Source: Sutterella parvirubra YIT 11816 (GTDB lineage: Bacteria > Pseudomonadota > Gammaproteobacteria > Burkholderiales > Burkholderiaceae_F). From it: a stretch of DNA of 15,636 nt. Every line of letters begins with the position of its first letter. Within the stretch, counting starts at the first letter, position 1. Below the pieces are notes generated by a model that did no database searches, was not told the origin of the DNA, and saw only the letters and a program-made list of their open reading frames with translations. Shown here one piece after another: positions 7,426 through 14,139 of this stretch. Location of the stretch: assembly GCF_000250875.1 (NCBI RefSeq), contig NZ_JH605011.1, positions 54,262 to 69,897 of the forward strand, given 5' to 3'. Position numbers and translations under genes: made by a program.

Positions 7426-8784
7426 ATGTCCAAGGATACGATCACGGTCCACACCTTCCTCCCGGGCGCCAACGCCCACGGGGAAGAGGGTCCTGCCTAC
7501 GTCGGCAACCTCCGCAAGGGTGAACTGCGCGGGATCATCCACATCAACAAGGAAAACTGCGTCGGGTGCGACACCTGCCGCAAGTTCTGCCCGACCGACG
7601 CCATCAAGGGCGGTCTCGGCGCCAAGCACGAAATCGTGGACGACGCGTGCGTCTACTGCGGCCAGTGCCTCATCGCCTGCCCGTTCAACGCGATCGAGCA
7701 GATGAGCTTCGTCGACGAAGTCGAACGCGTCCTCGACAACAAGGACCGCATCTGCGTGGCGCATCCCTCGCCCGCCGTTCGCGTCTCGCTCTGCGAAGAA
7801 TTCGGCGGCAAGCCCGGCGAACTCTCGACCGAACAGATGGTCAACGCCCTCGAGCGTCTCGGCTTCGTCGTCTACGACTGCAACAGCTCGGCCGACCAGA
7901 CGATCATTGAAGAAGGCACGGAATTCGTCAAGAAGATCCAGTACTGGGTCCTCGGCGAACGCGGCCCCGAAGTCGACGAACAGGGCAAGCACCCGTTCCC
8001 GCACTTCACCAGCTGCTGCCCGGCCTGGGTGAAGAACGCCGAAACGTACCACGCGGACATGCTCCCGCACCTCTCGACCGCGAAGTCCCCGCTCCAGATG
8101 GGCGGCACGCTCGCGAAGACCTGGGCTGCGAAGCACATCCTCAAGTGCGATCCCCGCAAGATCTACTTCGTGTCGGTCACGCCCTGCACGGCCAAGATCT
8201 TCGAAGCGGCCCGTCCCGAAATGAACACGGCCTGGCGCTACCTCGTCGCCAACAAGGATCTCCCGAAGGACACGCCGTCCTTCCAGGACATCGACGCCTC
8301 GCTCACGGCCCGCGACATCGCCGAGCTTCTGCGCCGCAAGGGCATCAACCCGCTCGACATGCCCAAGACCCGCGAACGCGGTCCCCTTGAGGTCTACACC
8401 GGCGCCGGCACGATCTTCGGCGTTTCGGGCGGCGTGATGGAAGCGGCGCTCCGTACGGCCTACTTCGCCCTCTCCGGCGAAGAGCTCAAGAACGCCGACA
8501 TCGAAGTCGTCCGCGGCCACAACAACGCCATCGTCGAAGCCACGATCCCCGTGCCCATCAAGGCGCTGGGCGGCAAGACCTTCGACGTGCGCGTCTGCGT
8601 CGTCAACGGTGCGAACCAGGGCTTGAAGGAAGTTCTGAACCGCGTCCGCGTCGACAAGAACCGCTATCACTTCATCGAAGTCATGAACTGCCCCGGCGGC
8701 TGCGTCAACGGCGGCGGTCAGCCTGTCCAGCCGTCCGGTACGGCCTGGCTCCAGCCCACCATGCCGCTCCCCCTGCGCATTTAA
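7426..8784 (+). CDS. hydA: [FeFe]-hydrogenase catalytic subunit HydA
   Basis: A 452-residue enzyme interconverting H2 with protons and electrons. The N-terminal ferredoxin domain has two [4Fe-4S] motifs, CVGCDTCRKFC (45-55) and CVYCGQCLIAC (75-85). The H-cluster domain has TSCCPAW (195-201), PCTAK (253-257), FGVSGGVMEAA and CPGGCVNGGGQP (422-433); cluster ligands are C198, C254, C422 and C426. Proton-route residues of the clostridial prototype are kept: C197, E163, E166 and S217. Size and domain order match the Desulfovibrio periplasmic large subunit, with only the two-cluster ferredoxin domain and none of the extra N-terminal domains of clostridial enzymes. It has no signal peptide; export would be by hitchhiking on the Tat-bearing HydB encoded 26 bases downstream. 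Odd: T252 replaces the usual Met before the PC motif, N421 replaces the usual Ala, and FGVSGG replaces FGxTGG. The promoter region suggests FNR-type control. Confidence 0.95.
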   Translation: MSKDTITVHTFLPGANAHGEEGPAYVGNLRKGELRGIIHINKENCVGCDTCRKFCPTDAIKGGLGAKHEIVDDACVYCGQCLIACPFNAIEQMSFVDEVERVLDNKDRICVAHPSPAVRVSLCEEFGGKPGELSTEQMVNALERLGFVVYDCNSSADQTIIEEGTEFVKKIQYWVLGERGPEVDEQGKHPFPHFTSCCPAWVKNAETYHADMLPHLSTAKSPLQMGGTLAKTWAAKHILKCDPRKIYFVSVTPCTAKIFEAARPEMNTAWRYLVANKDLPKDTPSFQDIDASLTARDIAELLRRKGINPLDMPKTRERGPLEVYTGAGTIFGVSGGVMEAALRTAYFALSGEELKNADIEVVRGHNNAIVEATIPVPIKALGGKTFDVRVCVVNGANQGLKEVLNRVRVDKNRYHFIEVMNCPGGCVNGGGQPVQPSGTAWLQPTMPLPLRI

Positions 8785-8810
8785 CTTCCGAGACGCGAGG
8801 TCAATAACAA

Positions 8811-9161
8811 ATGCTCTCTGAAAACTATTCCTACGCCGAGCGCCCCGCCGCCCTCATTCTGGGCCGCCGCGGCTTCCTCAAGGTTTGCGGCCTTTGCGTC
8901 GGTGCCGTCGCCGTCTGCGGCTACGCCATCGGTGACATGATCGCCCGTCGCGGCGCGATCATCGCCGCCCGTCAGGCCGGTCTCTACAAGGACGACAAGC
9001 TCTGCCAGGCCCTCGGTCTGACGAGCTCGCACCAGAACGAAGTCGTGATGTCCGTCTACAAGGACCTCGGCACGAAGCCCGTGGATCACACGATGCACGA
9101 ACTGCTTCACACCCATTACTACGCGCGCACCATGCTCGCCTCGGAGGTCAACCATGGCTAA
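8811..9161 (+). CDS. hydB: [FeFe]-hydrogenase small subunit HydB with twin-arginine signal
   Basis: A 116-residue protein. GRRGFLK (18-24) is a twin-arginine motif followed by a hydrophobic stretch to about residue 41, which predicts folded export through Tat. The rest resembles the Desulfovibrio small subunit family (Fe_hyd_SSU): VYKDLGTKPVDHTMHELLHTH corresponds to the Desulfovibrio segment ending KSHDLLHTHW. In that enzyme the small subunit wraps around the large one and carries no cofactor. The hydrophobic part contains three cysteines (C26, C29, C36) and no clear AxA signal-peptidase site, so it may stay as a membrane anchor. GCGAGG (8795-8800) precedes the ATG at a spacing of ten. The 3' end overlaps the cytochrome gene by eight bases. 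Because HydA has no signal of its own, this subunit sets the predicted periplasmic location of the complex. Confidence 0.87.
   Translation: MLSENYSYAERPAALILGRRGFLKVCGLCVGAVAVCGYAIGDMIARRGAIIAARQAGLYKDDKLCQALGLTSSHQNEVVMSVYKDLGTKPVDHTMHELLHTHYYARTMLASEVNHG
9143..9147 (+). promoter_or_regulatory. Shine-Dalgarno site for the cytochrome b gene inside hydB
   Basis: GGAGG within the hydB coding region, six bases before the ATG at 9154. With the 8-base overlap of the two genes this predicts translational coupling and matched synthesis of the two subunits. Confidence 0.7.
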
Positions 9162-9828
9162 CTCCAACGACCGCATCCTTCGCTTCCACGCTCCGGACAA
9201 GGTGTTCCACACCGTGAACGCGATCACGTGGTTCGCGCTGCTCTTCACGGGCGTCGCCGTGTACTTCTGCGATCTCGCCGCGGAAACGGCCGAGTACGTC
9301 ATGCTCTGGCACCTGATCCTCGGCACGATCTTCACGTTCAACCTGCTCGGGTTCATCGTGATCGCCCCGGACCGCTTCGCGCTCATCCTGCGCGCCTGCC
9401 TGGAATGGGACCGCAACACGATCTACTGGTTCCGCAACTTCGGCGGCTATCCCCGCCGCTTCTTCAAGATCCCGTTCGGTCCGGTTGAAGTTCCCCCGCA
9501 GGGCCGCTACAACGGCGGTCAGAAGGCCTCCTACCTGCTCTTCATGGGCATGATCGCGGCGCTCGCCGTGACGGGCTGGCTCCTCTGGCTCGGCGCCCCG
9601 CTCCTCGGCAAGATGGTCTACATGTGGATGTTCTACTTCCACGTTTGGGGCTCCATCATCGTGTCGGTTCTGGTCGTCTGCGCCCACATCCCGCTCGCGC
9701 TCCTCTCGATGGAGCACTTCAAGGGCATCTGGCGCTTCGGCCCCGGCACCATCAGCTGGGAAGCCGCTGAGCACCACGCTCCGATTTGGCTCGAACGCGA
9801 CGTCGTCCGCACCAACATCGAAAAGTAA
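9154..9828 (+). CDS. Di-haem cytochrome b membrane subunit of the hydrogenase (FdhI/FdnI type)
   Basis: A 224-residue integral membrane protein with four predicted helices (about 20-38, 50-70, 126-147 and 155-178). RFHAPDKVFHTVNA at the N terminus and NGGQKASYLLFMGMIAAL before helix 3 are typical of formate dehydrogenase gamma subunits and related cytochrome b561 proteins. Candidate haem ligands by analogy with E. coli FdnI are H19, H53, H163 and H178. In such complexes the cytochrome takes electrons from a periplasmic iron-sulfur partner and reduces quinone, or the reverse. Its 8-base overlap with hydB and its place in a hydrogenase operon make HydAB the obvious partner; no formate dehydrogenase gene is present in the window. 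A strong terminator follows 40 bases later. Direction of electron flow (H2 oxidation to menaquinone is most likely) is inferred. Confidence 0.88.
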   Translation: MANSNDRILRFHAPDKVFHTVNAITWFALLFTGVAVYFCDLAAETAEYVMLWHLILGTIFTFNLLGFIVIAPDRFALILRACLEWDRNTIYWFRNFGGYPRRFFKIPFGPVEVPPQGRYNGGQKASYLLFMGMIAALAVTGWLLWLGAPLLGKMVYMWMFYFHVWGSIIVSVLVVCAHIPLALLSMEHFKGIWRFGPGTISWEAAEHHAPIWLERDVVRTNIEK

Positions 9829-9867
9829 TTCACGGGAAGCCTCCGCGCTTCTGACGTGATACGCTCA

Positions 9868-9902
9868 CGGACCGCACGTTCAATACGTGCGGTCCGTTTT
9901 TT
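9868..9902 (+). terminator. Strong intrinsic terminator after the hydrogenase structural operon
   Basis: Eleven perfect pairs, CGGACCGCACG (9868-9878) with CGTGCGGTCCG (9886-9896), a 7-base loop and six T residues. It separates hydA-hydB-cytochrome b from the maturase genes; the hydF ATG is only 24 bases after the T tract. Confidence 0.93.
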
Positions 9903-9926
9903 CAACCATCCCCCACACGGCACACC

Positions 9927-11153
9927 ATGATCGACACCCCAAAAGGCCTGCGCCTGCACATCGGCCTCTTCGGTGCGCGCAACGCAGGGAAAAGCTCGCT
10001 TGCGAACGCGCTCACCGGTCAGCAGATCTCCATCGTCTCGAACGTCGCCGGCACGACGACGGACCCCGTCGAGAAAGCCTGCGAACTCGCGCCCGTCGGC
10101 CCCGTCGTCTTCATCGACACGGCGGGCGTGGACGACGTGGGCGAATTGGGCGCCGCGCGCGTGCGCCGCAGCCTCTCGGTGCTCGAATGGGTCGACCTGG
10201 CGTTGATCGTCCTGGGCGGCGATGAGGTCGGCGCCGAAGCCGAACTGATCCGCCGCGCGAAGACGCTCGGCACCCCCGTGATCATCGTCATCAACCAGTG
10301 CGACCGCCGCAAGCCCGACGCCGAGATGCTCGCCGCGGCGAACGCCTCGGGCCTTCCCGTGGTGACGACGAGCGCCGCGACGGGCGAGGGCATCGAAGAC
10401 CTGCGCGCCGAAATCGTGCGGGTCCTCAAGGACGGCACCGAACCCGACCGCCTGATCGCGGGCGACCTCGCGAAGGCCGGGGACACGATCATCCTCGTGA
10501 CGCCCATCGACACCGGCGCCCCGAAGGGCCGCCTCATCCTCCCGCAGGTCCAGGCGATCCGCGAGCTTCTGGACGCCCACGCCAAGGTCGTGGTCGTGCA
10601 GGAGGACCGCGTGGCGGAGATGTTGGGCGAACTCAAAAATCCGCCCAAATTCATCATGTGCGATTCGCAGGTCGTCGAGGCCGTGGCGGCCGCGACCCCC
10701 GAATCGATTCCGCTCACGACCTTCTCGGTGCAGATGGCCTACGCGAAGTGCGACATCGAAACGCTCGCAGAAGGCACCGCGGCGTTGACGCGCTTGAAGG
10801 ACGGCGACCGCATCCTCATTGCGGAAACCTGCAGCCACCACCCGCAGAAGGACGACATCGGCCGCGTGAAGATTCCGCGCTGGCTCCGGCAGAAGACCGG
10901 GCTCGACCTTCGGATCGACGTCGCCGTCGGGAAGGACTTCCCCGAAGACCTCACGCCCTATGCGGTCGTGATCCAGTGCGGCGGCTGCGTCGTGACGCGC
11001 CGCCACATGCTGATGCGCCTTCGCGCCGCCCGTGCGCAGGGCGTCCCCATGACGAACTACGGCCTCACGATCTGCCATCTGCAGGGCGTGATCGAACGCG
11101 TGCTCGGGTGCCACCCCGAGGCGCTGGCCGCCTACCGGAGGGCCCGCGGATGA
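9927..11153 (+). CDS. hydF: [FeFe]-hydrogenase H-cluster maturation GTPase HydF
   Basis: A 408-residue scaffold/carrier protein on which the diiron subcluster is assembled before delivery to HydA. The N-terminal GTPase domain has G1 GARNAGKSS (16-24), a TTTDP switch, G3 DTAG, G4 NQCD (123-126, where NKxD is usual) and SAATGEG as G5. The middle is the dimerisation region. The C-terminal cluster domain has CSHHP (C302, H304) and CGGC (C351, C354), the [4Fe-4S] ligands by comparison with thermophilic HydF. The residue before CGGC is Q350, where many HydF proteins have His (HCxxC). DDIGRVKIPRWLR is a further family signature. The only 24 bases between the preceding T tract and the ATG hold no ribosome site or recognisable promoter. 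The stop overlaps the hydE start (ATGA). Identity is secure; how it is transcribed is not. Confidence 0.94.
   Translation: MIDTPKGLRLHIGLFGARNAGKSSLANALTGQQISIVSNVAGTTTDPVEKACELAPVGPVVFIDTAGVDDVGELGAARVRRSLSVLEWVDLALIVLGGDEVGAEAELIRRAKTLGTPVIIVINQCDRRKPDAEMLAAANASGLPVVTTSAATGEGIEDLRAEIVRVLKDGTEPDRLIAGDLAKAGDTIILVTPIDTGAPKGRLILPQVQAIRELLDAHAKVVVVQEDRVAEMLGELKNPPKFIMCDSQVVEAVAAATPESIPLTTFSVQMAYAKCDIETLAEGTAALTRLKDGDRILIAETCSHHPQKDDIGRVKIPRWLRQKTGLDLRIDVAVGKDFPEDLTPYAVVIQCGGCVVTRRHMLMRLRAARAQGVPMTNYGLTICHLQGVIERVLGCHPEALAAYRRARG
11137..11141 (+). promoter_or_regulatory. Shine-Dalgarno site for hydE inside hydF
   Basis: GGAGG eight bases before the hydE ATG at 11150, which overlaps the hydF stop as ATGA. 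It decides the hydE start even though the reading frame is open far upstream. Confidence 0.7.
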
Positions 11154-12277
11154 CGCAGGATCTTGAACGAATTCTTATGAAGAACGATCTCTCGGACGAG
11201 GAGATCGTGACGCTTTTGGGGCTCACCGACCCCGAGGACTGCCGCAAGCTTCAGGAACGCGCCTACGCGCTGACGACGGAGCGCATGGGCCCGAACGTGT
11301 ACCTGCGGGGGCTCATCGAGGTGAGCAACATCTGCACGGCGAACTGCCGCTACTGCGGCATCCGCAAGAGCAACCAGACCGTCACGCGCTACACGTTGGA
11401 TGAAGACGTGATCGTGGGGTGCGCCCTCCATGCGGCCGAAAAGGGCTACGGCTCGATCGCCGTCCAGGCGGGCGAGCGCCGCGACGAGAAGTGGATCGCC
11501 TTCATCGAGCGCGTGCTGCGCCGCATCCACGCGGAGACGACGTCGGACGCCCTCCCGAACGGCCTCGGCGTCACGCTCTCCCTCGGCGAGCAGACGCTCG
11601 AGGTCTACGAACGTTGGGCCGAAGCCTGCGGGAACCCGGGGGGCCTCCGCTACCTCCTTCGCATCGAATCGTCGAACCCCACGCTCTTTCACGCGCTCCA
11701 TTCGACCCCGGGGCGCTTTGAGAAGATCCTGGAGCACCGCTACGAGGCGCTCCGGAACCTTCGCCGCGCGGGCTACCAGGTCGGCACCGGCGTCATGATC
11801 GGGCTTCCCGGCCAGACGCTCGAAGACCTCAAGAACGACATCCGCACGTTCCAGATGCTCGACGCCGACATGATCGGCATGGGTCCCTACATCACGAGCC
11901 TCGGGGCCGACATGACCTCGGAGGGGATGATGCAGAAGACGCCGCTGCTCCAACTCGCCTTCAACATGATCGCGACGACGCGCCTCGTCATGAAGGACGT
12001 CAACATCGCGACGGCGACGGCGTTGGATACGTTGGACCCCAACGGCCGCGTGGGCGGGATTCTCCACGGCTGCAACGTCGTGATGCCCAACATCACGCCG
12101 CAGGCGACGAGGAAGAGCTACCAGCTCTACGACAACAAGGCAGGGACCGAAGTGGGCGCCGAGTCGAACATCCTGATGGAGCGCAAGATCGTCGAGATGA
12201 CGGGCCGCACGCTGGGGTTGAACCGCCTCGGGTCGTCGCTCCACTGGGTGCGCCGCGCCGGGGTCGCCCCGAACTGA
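11150..12277 (+). CDS. hydE: [FeFe]-hydrogenase maturation radical SAM enzyme HydE
   Basis: A 375-residue radical SAM protein of the BioB/PylB/HydE group. CTANCRYC (62-69) supplies the three cysteine ligands of the SAM cluster, at almost the same position as in Thermotoga HydE. EVSNIC before it, GIRKSN after it, IGLPGQTLEDL, DMIGMGPYI and NVVMPNITP are family features. HydE works between HydG and HydF, converting the HydG iron-cyanide-carbonyl product toward the bridged diiron subcluster of the H-cluster. The start is the ATG of the ATGA overlap with hydF, supported by GGAGG (11137-11141), so the two are co-translated. The reading frame continues open upstream through hydF in another frame, but that part is not coding. 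A palindromic terminator follows. HydG, the remaining partner, is not in the window. Confidence 0.94.
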   Translation: MTQDLERILMKNDLSDEEIVTLLGLTDPEDCRKLQERAYALTTERMGPNVYLRGLIEVSNICTANCRYCGIRKSNQTVTRYTLDEDVIVGCALHAAEKGYGSIAVQAGERRDEKWIAFIERVLRRIHAETTSDALPNGLGVTLSLGEQTLEVYERWAEACGNPGGLRYLLRIESSNPTLFHALHSTPGRFEKILEHRYEALRNLRRAGYQVGTGVMIGLPGQTLEDLKNDIRTFQMLDADMIGMGPYITSLGADMTSEGMMQKTPLLQLAFNMIATTRLVMKDVNIATATALDTLDPNGRVGGILHGCNVVMPNITPQATRKSYQLYDNKAGTEVGAESNILMERKIVEMTGRTLGLNRLGSSLHWVRRAGVAPN

Positions 12278-12303
12278 CGGCTCTCCCGGTCCGCACAAGA
12301 CGA

Positions 12304-12329
12304 ACGGCCTCCGGAATTCCGGAGGCCGT
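12304..12329. terminator. Perfect palindromic terminator between convergent hydE and prfC
   Basis: A 26-base perfect palindrome: ACGGCCTCCGG (12304-12314), AATT, CCGGAGGCCGT (12319-12329). On the plus strand CGTCATTTT follows; on the minus strand the tail is less U-rich. Its symmetry and place between the hydE and prfC stop codons suggest it serves both genes. Confidence 0.8.
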
Positions 12330-12355
12330 CGTCATTTTCGGGGCCCGTTCGACGG

Positions 12356-13963
12356 TCAGTCGAACTTCTGGCTCATTTCACGCGTCTGGTGGAAGGTCAC
12401 CTGCGGCCAGTGCTTCATCGTCGTCTCGAGGTTGTAGATCGAGGTCGCGAGGTAGCACGTGTTGCCGTTGACGTCGCGCGCCAAGCGCGCGGCCTGCTCG
12501 GCCGTGAAGTTGCGGCGGGTCTCCTCGTCCGGGAACGAGAGCCAGCGCGCGGTCGAGACGTCGGTCGACTCATAGATCGCGTCGACCTTGTACTCGGTCG
12601 CGAGGCGCTGCGCGACGATTTCGAACTGGAGCTGACCGACGGCGCCGAGAAGAATGTTCCCGAATTCGCCGGTGAAGACCTGAATCGCGCCTTCTTCGCC
12701 CAGTTCCTGCAAGCCCTTCTGGAGCTGCTTCGCCTTGAAGGGGTCCTTGGCGCGGGCCGCGCGGAAGAGTTCCGGCGCGAAGTTCGGGATCCCGGTGAAG
12801 CCGAGATTCTCGCCCGCGGTGAGCGTGTCGCCGATGTGGAGCTGCCCGTGGTTGTAGATCCCGATGATGTCGCCCGCCACCGCGTCCGTCATGATGACGC
12901 GGTCCTGCGCCATGAAGGTGAGCGCGTTGGGGATCTTCATCTCGCGGCCCTCACGCACGTGGAAGACCTTCATGCCGGGCTGGTAGCGCCCCGAGCACAC
13001 GCGGAAGAACGCGATGCGGTCGCGGTGGCGCGGGTCCATGTTGGCCTGGATCTTGAAGACGAAGCCCGTGAAGGGGGATTCGGTCGGCTCGACCATGCGC
13101 ACGCCCGCGTCGCGGGGCTGCGGACGGGGCGCCCACGCGACGAGCGCGTCCAAAACGTCCTGCACGCCGAAGTTGTTGACGCCCGAGCCGAAGAAGACCG
13201 GGCTTTGCTCGCCCGCGAGGAACTTCTCCAGGCTGAAGGGCTCGGACGTGCCCTGCACGAGTTCGATCGACTCGCGCACGTAGGGCATTTCGAGCGGATA
13301 GAGCTCATCGAGACGCGGGTTGTCGAGACCTTCGATCGTGTCGCGCTCTTCGTCGCCCAGGCGGTCTTCGCCCGCGGTGAATCGGACGAGCCGGTTCTTG
13401 AGGAGCGAAAAGACGCCGCGGAAGGTCTTCCCCATGCCGATCGGCCACGTGGCCGGCACGCACTGGAGTTTGAGCACGCTCTCGATCTCGCCCAGGAGTT
13501 CGATCGGGTCGCGCACTTCGCGGTCGAGCTTGTTGATGAACGTGATAATCGGGGTGTTCCTCATGCGGCAGACTTCCAAGAGCTTGATCGTCTGCGCTTC
13601 GACGCCCTTCGCCGCGTCGATCACCATGACGGCCGCGTCGACCGCGGTGAGCACGCGGTACGTGTCTTCCGAGAAGTCTTCGTGGCCCGGGGTGTCGAGG
13701 AGGTTGATCACGTGGTCGGCGTAGCGGAACTGCATCACCGAACTCGTCACCGAAATCCCGCGCTGCTTTTCCACCTCCATCCAGTCCGAGGTGGCGTGAC
13801 GCGCCGCCTTGCGCCCCTTCACCGCGCCCGCCATCTGGATGGCGCCGCCGAAGAGCAGGAGTTTTTCCGTCAGCGTCGTTTTGCCCGCGTCAGGGTGGGA
13901 GATGATGGCGAAGGTGCGGCGTTCCTCGACGTCGCGCACAAGCGCCGGATTCGGACTCGTCAT
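12356..13963 (-). CDS. prfC: Peptide chain release factor 3
   Basis: A 535-residue translational GTPase that removes RF1 or RF2 from the ribosome after peptide release. G1 is SHPDAGKTT (22-30), G3 DTPGHEDF and G4 [22 protein letters not shown] is the switch region seen in RF3 and EF-G. E. coli RF3 is 529 residues, so this is full length. The start at [18 protein letters not shown] (ATG complement at 13961-13963) matches that size. An in-frame ATG 34 codons upstream would add an Arg-rich extension unlike RF3 and would start upstream of the candidate promoter at 14021-14026. No strong Shine-Dalgarno is seen. It is convergent with hydE and divergent from the permease gene; no functional link to the hydrogenase is implied. 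Confidence 0.96.
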   Translation of the reverse strand: MTSPNPALVRDVEERRTFAIISHPDAGKTTLTEKLLLFGGAIQMAGAVKGRKAARHATSDWMEVEKQRGISVTSSVMQFRYADHVINLLDTPGHEDFSEDTYRVLTAVDAAVMVIDAAKGVEAQTIKLLEVCRMRNTPIITFINKLDREVRDPIELLGEIESVLKLQCVPATWPIGMGKTFRGVFSLLKNRLVRFTAGEDRLGDEERDTIEGLDNPRLDELYPLEMPYVRESIELVQGTSEPFSLEKFLAGEQSPVFFGSGVNNFGVQDVLDALVAWAPRPQPRDAGVRMVEPTESPFTGFVFKIQANMDPRHRDRIAFFRVCSGRYQPGMKVFHVREGREMKIPNALTFMAQDRVIMTDAVAGDIIGIYNHGQLHIGDTLTAGENLGFTGIPNFAPELFRAARAKDPFKAKQLQKGLQELGEEGAIQVFTGEFGNILLGAVGQLQFEIVAQRLATEYKVDAIYESTDVSTARWLSFPDEETRRNFTAEQAARLARDVNGNTCYLATSIYNLETTMKHWPQVTFHQTREMSQKFD

Positions 13964-14020
13964 TGGAAATATCGGAATTCGTTGAAGAATCAGCGGGATG
14001 CGCTCCCGCAAAAGCCGCCC

Positions 14021-14026
14021 ATTGTA
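14021..14026 (-). promoter_or_regulatory. Candidate -10 element for prfC
   Basis: On the minus strand TACAAT followed by GGGCGG, about 58 bases before the prfC ATG. Five of six bases match the -10 consensus; the -35 is poor. Confidence 0.45.
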
Positions 14027-14070
14027 CCGCCTCGAACGTTCTTTCAGTCGAAACCGGCGTCGCAAATCCT

Positions 14071-14076
14071 TACAAT
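14071..14076 (+). promoter_or_regulatory. Candidate -10 element for the permease gene
   Basis: TACAAT followed by GGAGGC, 63 bases before the permease ATG. With the prfC element it forms a divergent pair inside 13964-14139. The -35 is weak. No attenuator-like hairpin with a T tract is visible between it and the gene. Confidence 0.45.
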
Positions 14077-14139
14077 GGAGGCCGTTTGTGCGCCCGCTAA
14101 CCCCCGGCGCGCAACGAAACCCCTTTCAACGAGGCACCC

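Noticed and set aside
8811..8930. HydB as a lipoprotein
   Set aside because: None of the cysteines in the hydrophobic stretch sits in an acceptable lipobox, while the twin-arginine motif is clear.
9851..9870. A promoter for hydF around TGATACG (9857-9863)
   Set aside because: Only three of six -10 bases match and no -35 fits at 16-18 bases; the transcript would also run straight into the terminator hairpin.
10298..11149. Upstream extension of the hydE reading frame through hydF
   Set aside because: The translation is Arg/Pro/Gly-rich noise; HydF is clear in the other frame and a GGAGG plus ATGA overlap fixes the hydE start.
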